Source: CAUUFM01 sp041844335 (GTDB lineage: Bacteria; Bacillota; Clostridia; Lachnospirales; Lachnospiraceae). From it: DNA of 26,063 bases. A program made the position numbers and the translations under genes. Within the stretch, counting starts at the first letter, position 1; the number at the start of each line of letters is the position of its first letter. Shown in pieces: positions 14,212 through 23,094 of the stretch. Under the pieces are notes generated by a model. The model was not told where the DNA came from and searched no databases. It saw only the letters and a program-made list of their open reading frames with translations. The stretch lies in NCBI GenBank assembly GCA_041844335.1, contig JBGZAX010000041.1, positions 1 to 26,063 of the forward strand. The letters run 5' to 3'.

Positions 14212-15176
14212 AATTTACCTTCTTTTCTTACGCCATCCAGTGCCAGCTTTGCCGCTCCCACAATTCCGGCATCATTTCCAAGCTTTGCAAGCACGAATTC
14301 ATTCGTGTCACAAAGAGAAAAGCTCATAAATTCCATATAATACTTTTTGATCGGCTCTATCAACATTTTTCCTGCCGCCGACACTCCTCCGCCTATTACG
14401 AAAATTTCAGGATCTACAAGCATACTCACATTAACCAAAGCCCTGGCTAAACATTCGGCAAATCTGTCAACTACAAGCTTCGCTATAAAATCATCCTTTT
14501 TCAGTGCATCAAATACGTCCTTCGCCGTCAGATTTTCAGGATTTAATATAGTGGACTTTTTATGTTCTTTTAATAATTTCTTAGCTAATCTCACTATTCC
14601 GGTAGCCGATGAAATCTGTTCAAGGCACCCCCTTGCACCACAGCCGCATTTTTGGGTTTCGTTATCATCTATATGAAGATGACCTATTTCTCCTCCCATT
14701 CCGTGTGCACCGTAGATCAAATTCCCATTGCTTATAATTCCGCCGCCTACTCCTGTTCCAAGAGTAACCATCACAACATTTTGTCTATCCTTTGCGGCTC
14801 CGATGAATGCCTCTCCAAGAGCAGCCAAATTCGCATCATTACCCGCATATATTTCGGTATCTCCGTATTTTCCAAGACATGCTTTTAATTCATGCACTAT
14901 ATTTTTCTCTTTGTTCCAGCCGAGATTGGAAGCCTTTACTATATTTCCGCTTTTTGTAATCGGGCATGGAACACCCACTCCTATTGCATAAAGTCCGTCC
15001 ACACCGATATTTTTTTCTTTGACCTTATCAATAATTGCATCAGCAACATCGGGTATGACATATTTTCCGTTATCTTCTATGTTTGTAGGAATACTCCATT
15101 TTTGTATCAGCTCCCCCTTGTTTGAGAATAAACCGATTTTTATCGCAGTTCCCCCAATATCCACTCCAAATACCAT
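14208..15176 (-). CDS. ROK-family glucokinase
   Basis: Phosphorylates glucose (or a related hexose) with ATP in the cytoplasm, feeding glycolysis. The product is 322 aa, typical of Gram-positive ROK glucokinases. Visible features are the phosphate-binding DIGGTAIKIGLF (6-17), GVGVPCP (66-72), the catalytic NDANLAALGE (113-122, Asp114), TLGTGVGGG (138-146), and the ROK signature GGEIGHLHI with zinc ligands His166, Cys177, Cys179 and Cys184 in CGCGARGC. There is no N-terminal HTH, so it is an enzyme rather than a repressor. The start is ATG with AAAGGAG upstream. It sits 60 nt after hprK. A mannokinase or N-acetyl-sugar kinase specificity cannot be excluded. Confidence 0.92.
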   Translation of the reverse strand: MVFGVDIGGTAIKIGLFSNKGELIQKWSIPTNIEDNGKYVIPDVADAIIDKVKEKNIGVDGLYAIGVGVPCPITKSGNIVKASNLGWNKEKNIVHELKACLGKYGDTEIYAGNDANLAALGEAFIGAAKDRQNVVMVTLGTGVGGGIISNGNLIYGAHGMGGEIGHLHIDDNETQKCGCGARGCLEQISSATGIVRLAKKLLKEHKKSTILNPENLTAKDVFDALKKDDFIAKLVVDRFAECLARALVNVSMLVDPEIFVIGGGVSAAGKMLIEPIKKYYMEFMSFSLCDTNEFVLAKLGNDAGIVGAAKLALDGVRKEGKL

Positions 15177-15236
15177 AGTTGCTCCTTTTTAATAGTAACC
15201 TGTTAATATGTCGCCTTGATATTAAATCATCCGTTT

Positions 15237-16205
15237 TTAATTGCCGTCTTTTTTATTATTCGCGTCTTTTTCCTTGTTTTTCTTCATACTTTCTTCTATT
15301 TTGGTATAAAGATTCGCTGCCGCATTATATCCCATTTTCTTAAGTCGGTGATTTGCTGCCGCCGACTCGACTATAATTGCAAGATTTCGTCCGGGTCTTA
15401 TAGGAATGGAATGACATACTACCTTTTTTCCTAAAAATTCAGTGTAATTATCATCCTTTCCAAATCTGTCGTACTCCTTTAAAGAATCCCATTCCTCTAA
15501 ATTTATCACTAAATCTATGCTTTGAGTAAGCTTTACGCACTCCACTCCGAACAGTGCTTTTACATCTATTATTCCGATACCTCTAAGCTCCATAAAATTT
15601 TGTGTTAATTCGGGAGCCTTTCCGATAAGCGTTTCCTCACTCACCTTTCTAATTTCTACCACATCATCAGCCACTAATCTATGCCCTCGTCTGATAAGCT
15701 CAAGTGCAGCCTCCGACTTTCCGATACCGCTTTCCCCGGTGATTAATATTCCCTCTCCGTAAACATCCACCAGAACTCCGTGAATAGCTATGCATGGAGC
15801 CAATTTCACATTAAGCCACCTGATTATCTCAGCCATAGCCTCCGATGTACGTCTATCCGTGATTAATACAGGTATATTATTTTTCGTAGCAATTTCCAGC
15901 ATAATTTCATCGGGCTTATTCTCTCCCGAATAAATCACACAAGGAATATCATAAGACAAAAGCTTTTCATATCTTTTTCTTCTGTCGGATTCTTCAATTC
16001 CGAGTGCATAGCTCTGCTCCACATTACCTATTATTTGCACTCTTTCATATTCAAAATACTCAAAATAGCCGTGTAGCTGTATTGCCGGTCTGTTAATCTC
16101 AGGGGTTTTTATCTCTTTTTTTGAAATATCCACATCATTTTTTAAAACCAAGCCCAGTCTTTCTGCAAGCTCTTTTACGTGTACCTTAGAATCACCCAAA
16201 TTCAT
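15237..16205 (-). CDS. hprK: HPr kinase/phosphorylase
   Basis: Phosphorylates Ser46 of HPr/Crh-type proteins with ATP or PPi and reverses this with Pi. In low-GC Gram-positives it is the sensor for catabolite repression through CcpA. The product is 322 aa with an N-terminal domain (1-130). The catalytic part contains His142 (IHGVLVDVYG), Walker A GESGIGKSE (157-165, Lys163), VADDVVEI (178-185, Asp180 and Asp181) and the family signature MELRGIGIIDVK (205-216). The last 15 residues are Lys/Asn/Asp-rich and poorly ordered-looking. The start is ATG with a weak GGGTGG site. The HPr-like gene is immediately upstream, beyond a perfect hairpin, suggesting enzyme and substrate are coded together. Confidence 0.96.
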   Translation of the reverse strand: MNLGDSKVHVKELAERLGLVLKNDVDISKKEIKTPEINRPAIQLHGYFEYFEYERVQIIGNVEQSYALGIEESDRRKRYEKLLSYDIPCVIYSGENKPDEIMLEIATKNNIPVLITDRRTSEAMAEIIRWLNVKLAPCIAIHGVLVDVYGEGILITGESGIGKSEAALELIRRGHRLVADDVVEIRKVSEETLIGKAPELTQNFMELRGIGIIDVKALFGVECVKLTQSIDLVINLEEWDSLKEYDRFGKDDNYTEFLGKKVVCHSIPIRPGRNLAIIVESAAANHRLKKMGYNAAANLYTKIEESMKKNKEKDANNKKDGN

Positions 16206-16231
16206 CTTCCACCCGTTTCTTAATATTAAAT

Positions 16232-16271
16232 TAAAGGCTTTGCAAACCGAATGAACAGTACAAAGCCTTTA
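16232..16271 (-). terminator. Hairpin between HPr-like gene and hprK (possible attenuator)
   Basis: TAAAGGCTTTG (16232-16242) and CAAAGCCTTTA (16261-16271) form a perfect 11-bp stem with an 18-nt loop. It begins 6 nt after the HPr-like stop codon. On the minus strand it is followed by an interrupted T-rich stretch rather than a clean T-run. It may be a weak terminator that sets lower hprK expression, or a transcript-stabilising stem. Confidence 0.55.
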
Positions 16272-16277
16272 TTATTG

Positions 16278-16538
16278 CTATTTTTCAATAAAATCAATAA
16301 AATCCGATATTTTATCCATATCTTCCCGCTCCGACACCTCTATCTCAAGATTGGGAATATCACATCCCTGCGAAAAAATATGAGTCAATGATATACACTG
16401 AGATAATTTTGACTTTAAGTTAAGCCTATCTCCCTCTCCTGTCAACAATTCGACCTTTCCCTTACAGGTATCCACAAGTTCAAAGAACCTGTCCATATCG
16501 TTTACATCTTTTATACTTTTAATATTGGTTATCTTCAT
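16278..16538 (-). CDS. HPr-like protein lacking the phosphocarrier histidine (Crh-like)
   Basis: An 86-aa protein whose length and C-terminal half align with HPr. RLNLKSKLSQCISL (38-51) matches the region around regulatory Ser46 of HPr, placing Ser43 at that site, and the ending DKISDFIDFIEK matches the last helix. The stretch that should carry I-H-A-R-P reads KDVNDMDRFF, and no histidine occurs before residue 53. It therefore cannot act as a standard PTS phosphocarrier. This resembles Crh of Bacillus, which keeps Ser46 but not His15. The two residues after the serine (Lys44, Leu45) depart from the usual hydrophobic pair. The start is ATG with AAAGGAG, 1 nt after the methyltransferase stop. 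Proximity to hprK suggests it is a substrate; this is inferred. Confidence 0.75.
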   Translation of the reverse strand: MKITNIKSIKDVNDMDRFFELVDTCKGKVELLTGEGDRLNLKSKLSQCISLTHIFSQGCDIPNLEIEVSEREDMDKISDFIDFIEK

Positions 16539-16539
16539 A

Positions 16540-17325
16540 TCAAATCTCCTTTTTAGGCAAAGAGGAATACATCAAAATTCCGGCTGCCACCGCAACATTC
16601 AATGACTCCATTTCATTTCTCATAGGAATAAAAACTGTGTCATCACAGGCTCTAATTGTGGCATCTGACAGCCCGTTCCCCTCGTTGCCTACTATTATAG
16701 CTATATTCTCTTTATAAGTAAAGCAATTATAGGGAAATTGCGCACTCATAGCTGCAGCAATACAAGAAAACTCGTTGCTTTTAAGCTTTTCTATGGTAGA
16801 TAACAGATCCGTCACACACAAAATCGGCAATCTGCAAATCCCCGACATTGATGCACTAACACATTTCGGATTGTAAACATCTACACATTCCTTATCCGCT
16901 ATCAGCGCATCAAATCCTGCCGCAAGAGCTGTCCTTATGATAGTACCCATATTGCCGGGATCCTGAATACGTTCACATACTATAATTCTCTGCGTCCTTT
17001 TTGTATCAAAAAACCGCTCCTCTTCATAGATCCTTTTATTCATTACAGCCGCAACGCCCTGCGGAGTGTCAGTCCTCACAGTTCTTTTGAAAACATCGTT
17101 TTTAAGTACATAAATCGAAGTTTTATCAAAATCTTTAAGACATTTTGTGTCTGCCTGCGCAAAGGATTCCGACACGTAGATCTCCTTTATATCATTCTTG
17201 TCAACGTCTTTTAAAAGCTTTTTTCCCTCTATTACGTAGACATTGTCATTTTGTCTGTATTTAGATGACTCATAATATTTTTTAAGCAGTTTTACTCTTT
17301 TATTATTAAATGACAGTTCTTCCAT
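16540..17325 (-). CDS. SpoU/TrmH-family RNA 2'-O-methyltransferase
   Basis: SAM-dependent ribose methyltransferase of the SPOUT class, 261 aa, probably acting on 23S rRNA. The N-terminal substrate-binding domain (about 25-95) includes VYVIEGKKLLKDV. The trefoil-knot catalytic domain has motif 1 IQDPGNMGTIIRT (120-132, Asn125 and Arg131), motif 2 IVGNEGNGLS (211-220, Glu215) and motif 3 IPMRNEMESLNVAVA (233-247). The exact target nucleotide cannot be told from sequence. The ribosome site is weak (GAGAG). The next gene, the HPr-like one, starts 1 nt after this stop. The 130 nt upstream, to the pfkA stop, show a possible GCCGAT/ATCGGC pairing but no clean terminator or promoter. Confidence 0.92.
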   Translation of the reverse strand: MEELSFNNKRVKLLKKYYESSKYRQNDNVYVIEGKKLLKDVDKNDIKEIYVSESFAQADTKCLKDFDKTSIYVLKNDVFKRTVRTDTPQGVAAVMNKRIYEEERFFDTKRTQRIIVCERIQDPGNMGTIIRTALAAGFDALIADKECVDVYNPKCVSASMSGICRLPILCVTDLLSTIEKLKSNEFSCIAAAMSAQFPYNCFTYKENIAIIVGNEGNGLSDATIRACDDTVFIPMRNEMESLNVAVAAGILMYSSLPKKEI

Positions 17326-17455
17326 AAGCTCTCGTCAAACTCCCGTAAACAGGTATTTAATCCTTCAGCCAGAATCAAAGACATCTGCCGATTTTAATAA
17401 AAAATACCCTTTTTGATAATTTCCCTAAGTATCGGCTAAAAGGCTTTTTAAAAAT

Positions 17456-18427
17456 TCAAATGGACAGCGATCTTGTAATATCAAGCATATATCTGGGCAA
17501 ATCCTTTTTCATGGACAGCGCCTCTTCTATGTCTATATCCACATAATCACCTTTCCTATAGGCTACTACTCGGTTGCTCTTTCCGGACACAAGTAAATCC
17601 ACCGCCATACAGCCCATTATTGACGCCTGAACTCTGTCCTTACAGGTGGGGCTTCCGCCGCGCTGCATATAGCCTAAGATAGTGGCTCTCGTTTCTATTC
17701 CCGTAGCAGCCTCAATTCTTTTTGCCATACCCTCGCTGTTGCCTATTCCCTCGGCGTTTATTATAAGATGGTGTCTTTTCCCACGCTCCTTGTTGGCTTT
17801 AATATGCGCAATTATCTTTGATTCATTATAATCATAGATTTCAGGCAGCAATATATCCTCAGCTCCGTTTGCAATTCCGCACCAAAGAGCGATGTATCCG
17901 GCGGAGCGTCCCATTACCTCAATAACAGAACAACGCTCGTGTGAGGTAGAGGTATCTCTGATCTTATCAATAGCTGACATTGCGGTATTTACGGCGGTGT
18001 CAAAGCCTATGGTATAATCTGTGCAAGCCACGTCCATATCTATAGTTCCGGGTATAGCTATTGTAGCCACGCCGTTTTGAGCCAATTTTTGCGCTCCGGC
18101 AAATGAACCGTCGCCTCCTATCACAACTATTCCGTCTATTCCCTCATTTTTGCAAATCTCCGCAGCTTTTTTCTGCCCCTCTTCCGTCATATAATCCATA
18201 CTTCTTGCCGTATATAATATTGTACCGCCCTTGGAAATGGTTTCCGATACACTTGATCCCGCCATATCAATAAAGTCTTTTTCAAGCAATCCCTGATAGC
18301 CTCTTCTTATACCTATCATGGTCTTTCCGCGACTTATCGCTCTTCTCACCACAGCCCTTATAGCCGCGTTCATTCCGGGCGAATCTCCGCCGCTTGTAAG
18401 CACTCCTATTGTATTAATGTCATCCAT
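17456..18427 (-). CDS. pfkA: ATP-dependent 6-phosphofructokinase
   Basis: Phosphorylates fructose 6-phosphate to fructose 1,6-bisphosphate in glycolysis. The product is 323 aa, the standard bacterial length. Visible motifs are TSGGDSPGMNAAIR (11-24), IGGDGSFAGA (103-112), PGTIDMDVACTDYTIGFDT (126-144, Asp130 and Asp132), MGRSAGYIA (172-180), NAEG (224-227) and YMQRGGSP (253-260). Gly107 after GGD marks the ATP-using rather than PPi-using type. Most relatives have Asn between the two aspartates, where this one has Met131. The start is ATG with AGGAGGT upstream. The dnaE-pfkA order, 75 nt apart, is widespread in Firmicutes. Residues homologous to the ADP/PEP effector site (Arg24) appear present. 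Confidence 0.95.
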   Translation of the reverse strand: MDDINTIGVLTSGGDSPGMNAAIRAVVRRAISRGKTMIGIRRGYQGLLEKDFIDMAGSSVSETISKGGTILYTARSMDYMTEEGQKKAAEICKNEGIDGIVVIGGDGSFAGAQKLAQNGVATIAIPGTIDMDVACTDYTIGFDTAVNTAMSAIDKIRDTSTSHERCSVIEVMGRSAGYIALWCGIANGAEDILLPEIYDYNESKIIAHIKANKERGKRHHLIINAEGIGNSEGMAKRIEAATGIETRATILGYMQRGGSPTCKDRVQASIMGCMAVDLLVSGKSNRVVAYRKGDYVDIDIEEALSMKKDLPRYMLDITRSLSI

Positions 18428-18502
18428 GATATTACCTCCTATTTGCCATACTTATATTTAGCTATTTTACAACCTTTTTATAAAAATCGCAAGAAAAATA
18501 AA

Positions 18503-21500
18503 TCACTTTTTCTTCTCATAAATCTTCTTATAATAGATTTCTATATCCGATTCTTTAAAATGGCTATGAAGCTTATCTAAAAGGGCTGCCGAGCCTGCAT
18601 TAAAGGTTTTACTCAAAATTTTCATTTTTCTGTCATTTTCTATAAAAGCAATCAGTTCATCTGTCCCGTTAATGCTCATATCAGCTATTCTATCAAGCGT
18701 TTCCCTGTTCTCAAAGTATTTATCCATATTATCAAATCTTATAAATACTCTCCTTGGAATCTTATCTAATAACAGAACGGTATCCACTATTATTTTAGCC
18801 CTGTTTTCATTACCGACAGATGCCTTTCCGAAAACCAAAACCTTTTCATTATCATATATCAAATTATAAAATTGTTCAAACACATCAGAAAAAATAACCA
18901 GCTCCACCTCTCCCGACATATCCTCCAATGTGGCGAATGCCATATTTTTGCCATTCTTATCTATATGAGGCTTTGTGTTCTTTATAATTCCACCGATAAC
19001 CACCATTTGCCGATTTTTCAATGCTATTTCATTATCATCGTCATCTTCATTAATGGAAAAATCCATAGCAATATTGGTTGCATTCTTCTTTATGGCATCC
19101 TTATATTCATCTATCGGATGTCCTGATATAAATAATCCCAAAACCTCTTTTTCAAATCCCAGCATCATATCAGTGTCAAATTCATCGGCAATCTTTAATC
19201 TTCCCTCAGATCGGCTGATATCGTCACTTTTTTCCAGCAAATCAAAGATGCTGCGCTGTCCACTGATTAGACCTTCACTGTTAATCTCCGCCTCATTAAT
19301 AAGCTCCTGATAGCCAAGCAGCATACTTCGTCTGTTCACCTCAAGCTTATCAAAGGCTCCGGCTTTAATAAGTCCCTCTATTACACCCTTACTGATGGAA
19401 TTTTTCTTATTTCTTAAGATAAAATCATAAAGACTCTTATATTCTCCGCCTGATTCTCTCTCATATTCTATACGACTCGCCGCATTGCTGCCAACTCCCT
19501 TTATAGAATCCAGAGCATACACAATGGCATCGTTTTTGACCACAAAGCCGCAGCCTGAAATATTTATATCGGGGGGTATTATCTTAATATTCATCTCCTT
19601 ACATGCGTATAGATATCTTGTGAGCTTACCCACCTCATTAAGTACCGTTGACAATTTTGCAGCCATAAATTCAGCCTTATAGTAATACTTTAAAAATGCA
19701 CTTCTATAAGCCACCACCGAATATGCTACGGAATGCGATTTATTAAAGGCATAGTTCGCAAATTCCATTATCTCATCAAAGATTATATTTGCTGTTTTTT
19801 CATCTATTCCGTTTTTTACGCAACCGTTTATTCCCTCATTCTCATCACCATAGATAAAGCTGTGCCGCTCCTTATTCATCACATCTACTTTTTTCTTGGA
19901 CATAGCCCTACGCAAAATATCGCTCTTTCCAAGAGAATAACCTGCCAAACTTTGAGCTATTTGCATTACCTGCTCCTGATAGACGATACAACCGTAGGTA
20001 GGCTTTAATATCTCTTCCAGTTCCTTACAATGATAGGTAATCAGCTCCTTATTATTCTTAGCTGCACAATATTTGGGAATGAAATCCATAGGTCCCGGTC
20101 TAAATAGAGAGATTCCCGCCACAATATCTTCAAAGCAGGTCGGCTTTAATTTTTGCATAAAGTCCGTCATTCCCTTACTTTCAAGCTGAAATATACCGTC
20201 CGTTTGCCCGCTTGCAATCATTTTGTATACATTTTCATCATCAAAATCAATCTCTTCTATATTTATTCCTACCATCTTGCCGGTATTATGGATAACAGAA
20301 AGAGCCTTGAGCCCTAAAAAATCCATTTTAAGTAATCCCAGCTCCTCTACAGTATTCATTGTAAACTGTGTAACAATATTGGAATCAGCCGCTCTTGCTA
20401 AAGGAACGAGCTTATCTGCACTCTCTCCGCAAATAACCACGCCTGCTGCATGAATGGAGGTGTGCCTCGGCAAACCTTCAATTTTTTTTGCCATTTCAAT
20501 TAAATCTGCCGTTCTCGGGTCGCTTTCCACCAAAAAATTAAGCTCTTTATTCATTTTTATCGCTTTTTCAATGGTGATATTTTTTTCCTGCGGAACCATT
20601 TTCGAAATGCGATCTATTTGAGCCTCGGAAAAGTCCATGACTCTTGCAACATCTCTTATAGCCTGTCTTGGTGCCAATGTTCCGAATGTAATTATCTGTA
20701 CAACCCTGTCGGAGCCGTATTTTTCTATCACATATTCTATAAGCTTTCGTCTTCCATAATCACATATATCTATGTCTATATCCGGCATAGATACTCTGTG
20801 AGGATTTAAAAACCTTTCAAACATCAGGTTATACTTTATAGGATCGATATCAGTGATATGAAGACAATATGATACAATAGAGCCTGCTGCACTTCCTCTG
20901 GGTCCTATGGTTATGTCATTATTCTTGGCATACTTTATAAAATCCCATACTATCAAAAAATAGTCAACAAAGCCCATATTTTTAATGGTTTCAAGTTCAA
21001 AGTCAAGACGTTTTCTGACAATCTCCGTGATGTCATCATATCTTTGCTTGAGTCCTATTTCACAAAGATCTTTTAAATAGTCAAATGAATTAATGCCCTC
21101 AGATATCGGGAATTTCGGCAGCCTTTTTTCATGAAATTTCAGCTCCACATTACATCTATCCGCTATTTTTTGCGTGTTTTCTATGGCTATTTTTGCATAG
21201 GGAAAAAGCGAAAGCATCTCCTGTTCACTACGCACATAATATTCGCCCTCCTTGTATTTTTCTCTGTTCGGGTCATTAAGCTTTTCCTTGTTCTTTATGC
21301 AGAGCAGTGTTTCCTGAATTTTATAGTCCTCTTTATCAATATAATAAATATTATTGGCTGCCGCAAGGTCTATGCCTGTTTCCCTGGAAAGTGCAATAAA
21401 ATACTGATTTATTTTTTGCTCCTCTATCAAAGAATGATTCTGCAACTCCAGAAAAAATGAGTTTTTGCCGAAAATATCCGCATATTCAAGGGCTGCTTTT

Positions 21501-21955
21501 TTTGCAAGCTCATAATTATTTTTAAGTAAAAGCTGCTCTATTTCTCCATTTATTCCGGACGACAGAGCGATTATACCCTCACTGTATTTTTTTAAAATCT
21601 CCTTATTCACTCTCGGCTTGTCATGAGAGCTTCTTATAAAACCGTTTGAAACTATTCCGGTAAGATTTTCATAGCCTTTATTATTTTCCGCCAATAACAC
21701 CAAGGTGTAGAACCCGTCCGGTTTTTCAAGATGTTTATTATCCGCATCCAAATAGATTTCACAGCCAAGTATCGCCTTTATATCATTTGCCATTGCTTCC
21801 TTATAGAAATCTACAACTCCGTACATAACTCCGCTGTCGGTTATTGCGGCACTGTTCATGCCCAAGGACTTTATTTTTTTTATATATTCTTTTATCCTTC
21901 CGGCACCGCTGAGCAACGAATACTCAGTGTGTGCGTGAAGATGCACAAATGACAT
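18503..21955 (-). CDS. dnaE: DNA polymerase III alpha subunit (DnaE)
   Basis: C-family replicative DNA polymerase of 1150 aa. The PHP domain opens with VHLHAHTEYSLLSGAGR (4-20). The palm shows GPRGSAAGSIVSYCL (351-365) and the catalytic PDIDIDICDYGRRK (391-404) with Asp392 and Asp394. Fingers and HhH regions follow (YACKEMNIKIIPPDIN, SIKGVG). The OB-fold is near residues 985-1060 (VVIGGIIKNTKPHIDKNG, FATLEDMSGEVELVIF). There is no inserted exonuclease domain, so this is DnaE and not PolC. In Firmicutes with PolC, DnaE extends primers and handles part of lagging-strand work; PolC is not in the window. The start is ATG with AAAGGA upstream, 30 nt after coaX. Confidence 0.97.
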   Translation of the reverse strand: MSFVHLHAHTEYSLLSGAGRIKEYIKKIKSLGMNSAAITDSGVMYGVVDFYKEAMANDIKAILGCEIYLDADNKHLEKPDGFYTLVLLAENNKGYENLTGIVSNGFIRSSHDKPRVNKEILKKYSEGIIALSSGINGEIEQLLLKNNYELAKKAALEYADIFGKNSFFLELQNHSLIEEQKINQYFIALSRETGIDLAAANNIYYIDKEDYKIQETLLCIKNKEKLNDPNREKYKEGEYYVRSEQEMLSLFPYAKIAIENTQKIADRCNVELKFHEKRLPKFPISEGINSFDYLKDLCEIGLKQRYDDITEIVRKRLDFELETIKNMGFVDYFLIVWDFIKYAKNNDITIGPRGSAAGSIVSYCLHITDIDPIKYNLMFERFLNPHRVSMPDIDIDICDYGRRKLIEYVIEKYGSDRVVQIITFGTLAPRQAIRDVARVMDFSEAQIDRISKMVPQEKNITIEKAIKMNKELNFLVESDPRTADLIEMAKKIEGLPRHTSIHAAGVVICGESADKLVPLARAADSNIVTQFTMNTVEELGLLKMDFLGLKALSVIHNTGKMVGINIEEIDFDDENVYKMIASGQTDGIFQLESKGMTDFMQKLKPTCFEDIVAGISLFRPGPMDFIPKYCAAKNNKELITYHCKELEEILKPTYGCIVYQEQVMQIAQSLAGYSLGKSDILRRAMSKKKVDVMNKERHSFIYGDENEGINGCVKNGIDEKTANIIFDEIMEFANYAFNKSHSVAYSVVAYRSAFLKYYYKAEFMAAKLSTVLNEVGKLTRYLYACKEMNIKIIPPDINISGCGFVVKNDAIVYALDSIKGVGSNAASRIEYERESGGEYKSLYDFILRNKKNSISKGVIEGLIKAGAFDKLEVNRRSMLLGYQELINEAEINSEGLISGQRSIFDLLEKSDDISRSEGRLKIADEFDTDMMLGFEKEVLGLFISGHPIDEYKDAIKKNATNIAMDFSINEDDDDNEIALKNRQMVVIGGIIKNTKPHIDKNGKNMAFATLEDMSGEVELVIFSDVFEQFYNLIYDNEKVLVFGKASVGNENRAKIIVDTVLLLDKIPRRVFIRFDNMDKYFENRETLDRIADMSINGTDELIAFIENDRKMKILSKTFNAGSAALLDKLHSHFKESDIEIYYKKIYEKKK

Positions 21956-21985
21956 AAGTGTCCTTTCTAAAGCTTAAAATAAAAG

Positions 21986-22768
21986 CTAATTCTGTTTGCC
22001 TCTCTTGTTCTTTTCGTAAATAATTCTAAGTCCTTTAAGCGTAAGCTCAGGATCATACACATCAATACAATCGGTGCCTTCAAAAATGATTTTCCCGAGA
22101 CCTCCTGTGGCGATTACCTTAATATCCGAATTACAAAGCTCCTCTTTCATCTTCCTTACGATATATTCCACCTGACCGATATAGCCGTAGACGAGCCCCG
22201 CCTGCATACTCGAAATCGTGTCACGTGCGAGTATACAGGGTGGCTTTAATATCTCTATCTTGGGCAACTTTGCCGCATCCTGCCAAAGAGCTCTTGCACT
22301 TATTTCTATTCCGGGAGAGGTAAGCCCCACTCCAAAATTGGCTTCCTTTGTGATATAGTCATAGGTTGTTGCGGTACCGAAATCAATAACAATTGCAGGT
22401 CCTCCATAGATGCTGTAAGCTGCCGCAAGATCCACTATTCTGTCTGAACCTACCTCTTTGGGATTATCGGAAATTATCTTAATTCCTGTCTTTATCCCTG
22501 CCTCCACTATAAGCGGCGAAATATTAAAATATTTGATAAAGCTGTTTGATAAGGAATACATAATATCCGGCACAACCGAGCTTATTATTACGTCATCTAT
22601 TGAATGCTTGTCAATTCCGACATCACTTAAAATGCTCAAAAACAACATTCCGTATTCATCAGAGGTTCTTTGCCTATGTGATACCAGCCTGAAAGTGGTT
22701 TTCAAGGTTTCTTTTTCAAATACGCCGCAGGTAATATGGGTGTTACCCACATCAGTTACAAGTAACAT
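21986..22768 (-). CDS. coaX: Type III pantothenate kinase
   Basis: First step of CoA synthesis, phosphorylating pantothenate. The type III enzyme typically has a high Km for ATP, needs a monovalent cation and is not inhibited by CoA. The product is 260 aa. Motifs are the N-terminal DVGNTHITCGVF (6-17, Asp6), GSDRIVDLAAA (107-117, Asp109), VIDFGTATTYD (127-137, Asp129) and GLTSPGIEISARAL (148-161). Its start overlaps the stop of the DUF6145-like gene by 1 nt (TAATG), with AAGGAG inside that gene. Pairing with birA upstream repeats a common Firmicutes birA-coaX arrangement. Confidence 0.96.
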   Translation of the reverse strand: MLLVTDVGNTHITCGVFEKETLKTTFRLVSHRQRTSDEYGMLFLSILSDVGIDKHSIDDVIISSVVPDIMYSLSNSFIKYFNISPLIVEAGIKTGIKIISDNPKEVGSDRIVDLAAAYSIYGGPAIVIDFGTATTYDYITKEANFGVGLTSPGIEISARALWQDAAKLPKIEILKPPCILARDTISSMQAGLVYGYIGQVEYIVRKMKEELCNSDIKVIATGGLGKIIFEGTDCIDVYDPELTLKGLRIIYEKNKRGKQN

Positions 22769-23094
22769 TATTTTATCTCCTTCATTTTATCTTTGAATAT
22801 CAAATAGGTGTATATTTTTTCAAGCAATTCCCTATTTTCGTTTCTCATTTTATTTATTAACAGATTTGCATCTATCTCATCATAATATATATCGCTGTCT
22901 AAAACATTAGTCTTAAAAATAAGCCCGTCCTCATTCATTTCAAGGCTTATGGTACCGCCCTCTCTCTCAACAAAAGATATAAGAATATACTTTATTCTAT
23001 CCTTTACCTCCTTCGGAAATACGGAATATTCCTTATTGAAATAATACTTTTTATCATATCTGCTGGCACAAGCTATCACAATATCAGTATCCAT
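22768..23094 (-). CDS. Conserved hypothetical protein, probably DUF6145
   Basis: A 108-aa soluble acidic protein with no signal peptide or membrane segment. It has an early CASRYDKKYYFNKEYSVFPKEVKDRIK stretch split by charged residues, then ISFVEREGGTISLEMNEDG and YYDEIDANLLI. This pattern and its place between birA and coaX fit my memory of the DUF6145 family of Lachnospiraceae. No catalytic motif is visible and no function is proposed. ATG 23094 is chosen with GAGGTG just upstream; the in-frame GTG at 23100 lies within the Shine-Dalgarno sequence. It overlaps birA by 11 nt and coaX by 1 nt, so all three are translationally coupled. Confidence 0.7.
   Translation of the reverse strand: MDTDIVIACASRYDKKYYFNKEYSVFPKEVKDRIKYILISFVEREGGTISLEMNEDGLIFKTNVLDSDIYYDEIDANLLINKMRNENRELLEKIYTYLIFKDKMKEIK

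Noticed and set aside
17326..17455. Terminator or promoter between pfkA and the rRNA methyltransferase gene
   Set aside because: GCCGAT and ATCGGC could pair across more than 35 nt, but no compact stem with a T-run and no good promoter pair is present.
18975..19310. A 111-codon plus-strand frame inside dnaE
   Set aside because: It is the shadow of a long conserved gene on the other strand, with hydrophobic low-complexity content and no ribosome site.
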